Part shown: positions 62,920 to 64,000 of the stretch, piece by piece
Numbering within the stretch: position 1 is the first letter of the stretch
Layout: the number at the start of each line of letters is the position of its first letter
Source of the DNA: Onchocerca lupi
Lineage: Eukaryota > Nematoda > Chromadorea > Rhabditida > Onchocercidae
Direction: 5' to 3'
Length of the DNA: 64,000 nucleotides
Assembly (NCBI GenBank): GCA_028564675.1
Contig: JAOVVO010000334.1
Coordinates: 20,805-84,804 of the forward strand
The notes under the pieces: model-generated
What the model saw: the letters and a program-made list of their open reading frames with translations, nothing else
The model's database searches: none
Told to the model about the DNA's origin: nothing
Program-made: the position numbers and the translations under genes

Positions 62920-63968
62920 ATATCACTCATTTAATTCGTCTGAATCAAAAGAAATTGTCGAAATAAGAATTATGATGCTAATTCAATCTTTTCAAAGGCT
63001 TTGACTTGTCCATTTTTGATCAGACTGCAAGATTATCATTATTAGTCGCGGATGTGATGCATTCAAAGAAACCATGAACATAAAAGTGTAAATTGTCACA
63101 TTAAAACACATCAAATCAGTAAATAAAATTTGTTTTTTCGAGACAAAAAATCTCGAAGCGATTCAACATAAATAGAATTTAGTTGGAAGATTTAGTGAAT
63201 GTGATGATTCATGTGACTTAATACCGACCAGCTGAAAAAGTCAGAGATCTAGAAGATGAAATACTTCATTCTTCATTTAATTGTAGTTCGTGGCATTTAT
63301 TGATGTTTTCTTTCATAGTAATCTATAACTTTCAAGACTTATTTCAAAATATTTGTTGCAATTACATTCTTATCCTTCACTCTCATGCAGTCAAAATTCA
63401 AGAATTGAATTTTGAATACAGTCAGAATTGTATTTTTAGACTTTACTCAAGAATTTTCTCAGTTTTAGATTGATGCTTTATTCTATGATTTTAAAAATGA
63501 ATCTTGATTTTTTGAAGATTTACAATATACATGAATTGCGGATGCTTGATCTCGACTATATTATGTTTACAACAATTATGAAGAGTGATATATTTGACAC
63601 TTATTTATCAACTTGCTAGAAAATTTGACCGATCTATTCCTGTGAATATTAATTTACTATATTCCTGAAACATAATTATGGGAAAATGAAGTTAGACAGT
63701 TGGATTTTCTAAAATTTTGTTTTGTTTGTATTGTTAACGCATTTAGAACGCATATTTTTTGCTTGAAATGTAATAAGTAATGTAATGTTAGCCTCTACTT
63801 CTGCATAGATTTTACTGTCACGCAGATTTCTCATCAATAATCATTATCTAATTTGGTGATAGCGCCTGTCGTGTTTTCTTTCTGATAGTGACAAAATAAT
63901 AAGTTGAATTCTGTTCTTCCGTTCTCACAGTTTCTTCAATTCTGTTGTTTACTCACTTGGAAACAAAC
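62920..63968. other. Gene-poor window end
   Basis: AT-rich sequence with no supported gene. It is the stretch that follows the SL1 copy on the minus strand; I could not recognise an SL RNA structure or a retroposed coding sequence in it. Confidence 0.35.
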
Positions 63969-63990
63969 CTCAAACTTGGGTAATTAAACC
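63969..63990 (-). other. Second exact 22-base SL1 spliced-leader sequence
   Basis: The minus strand from 63990 to 63969 is again SL1 without a mismatch. Here the leader is followed by GTTTGTTTCC, so the base pair needed for a splice donor (GT) is present, as in an SL RNA gene. However, the next 100 bases lack a clear Sm-binding site (an AATTTTTGG-type motif) and a terminal hairpin, so an SL RNA gene is not supported. The alternative is a retroposed trans-spliced RNA. Only 10 bases of upstream sequence fall in the window. Confidence 0.8.
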
Positions 63991-64000
63991 TTTATTACGA

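Noticed and set aside
63880..63990. Functional SL RNA gene
   Set aside because: The leader and GT are present but no Sm site or terminal stem-loop is evident in the next 100 bases, so only the leader sequence is annotated.
1..64000. tRNA, rRNA and CRISPR features
   Set aside because: I looked for tRNA B-box-like sequence, 5S-like blocks and regularly spaced repeats and found none; CRISPR is not expected in a eukaryote.

Overview
The window is eukaryotic and AT-rich. It comes from a nematode, most likely a spirurid or filarial one (the clade is inferred from gene content and is not proven). The grounds are: small exons with GT/AG introns; splice acceptors lying 0-10 bases before start codons, as expected where spliced leaders are added in trans; two exact 22-base copies of the nematode SL1 spliced leader; a trehalose-6-phosphate synthase with a C-terminal HAD phosphatase-type domain of the nematode kind; and a small secreted cysteine-rich GPI-type protein of nematode style.

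Layout. 1-4131: no gene seen. 4132-13093 (-): trehalose-6-phosphate synthase, 26 coding exons, about 1,400 residues. 13094-24699: gene-poor, with a GCA-rich low-complexity tract, two solo-LTR-like elements (17161-17888 and 20344-20876), a local tandem repeat and an SL1 copy. 24700-27085 (+): kelch-like protein of about 488 residues with a proline/tyrosine-rich tail and a C-terminal CaaX box. 30022 to about 32700 (-): secreted Cys-rich protein with a GPI-type tail, 5' end not resolved. 32720-48210: long gene-poor stretch with a fold-back element, tandem duplications, a third solo-LTR-like element (39140-39868) and one plausible small single-exon membrane protein gene (37896-38213). 48211-52913 (-): calcium-independent phospholipase A2 of the ankyrin/patatin type (PLA2G6 group), 14 exons. 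55414-57121 (+): a strikingly divergent but intact ribosomal protein S2 (uS5) homologue, 270 residues. 58360-61994 (+): inositol polyphosphate 5-phosphatase with all main catalytic motifs. 61995-64000: gene-poor, ending in a second SL1 copy.

The genes do not form one pathway. They are metabolic (trehalose), lipid and phosphoinositide (iPLA2, 5-phosphatase), translation (S2-like) and surface or signalling genes. The most notable non-gene signals are the solo LTRs with exact 5-base target-site duplications, two of which are related and almost equal in length, and the genome-encoded SL1 sequences. The most notable genes are the divergent S2 paralogue and the predicted prenylated kelch protein.
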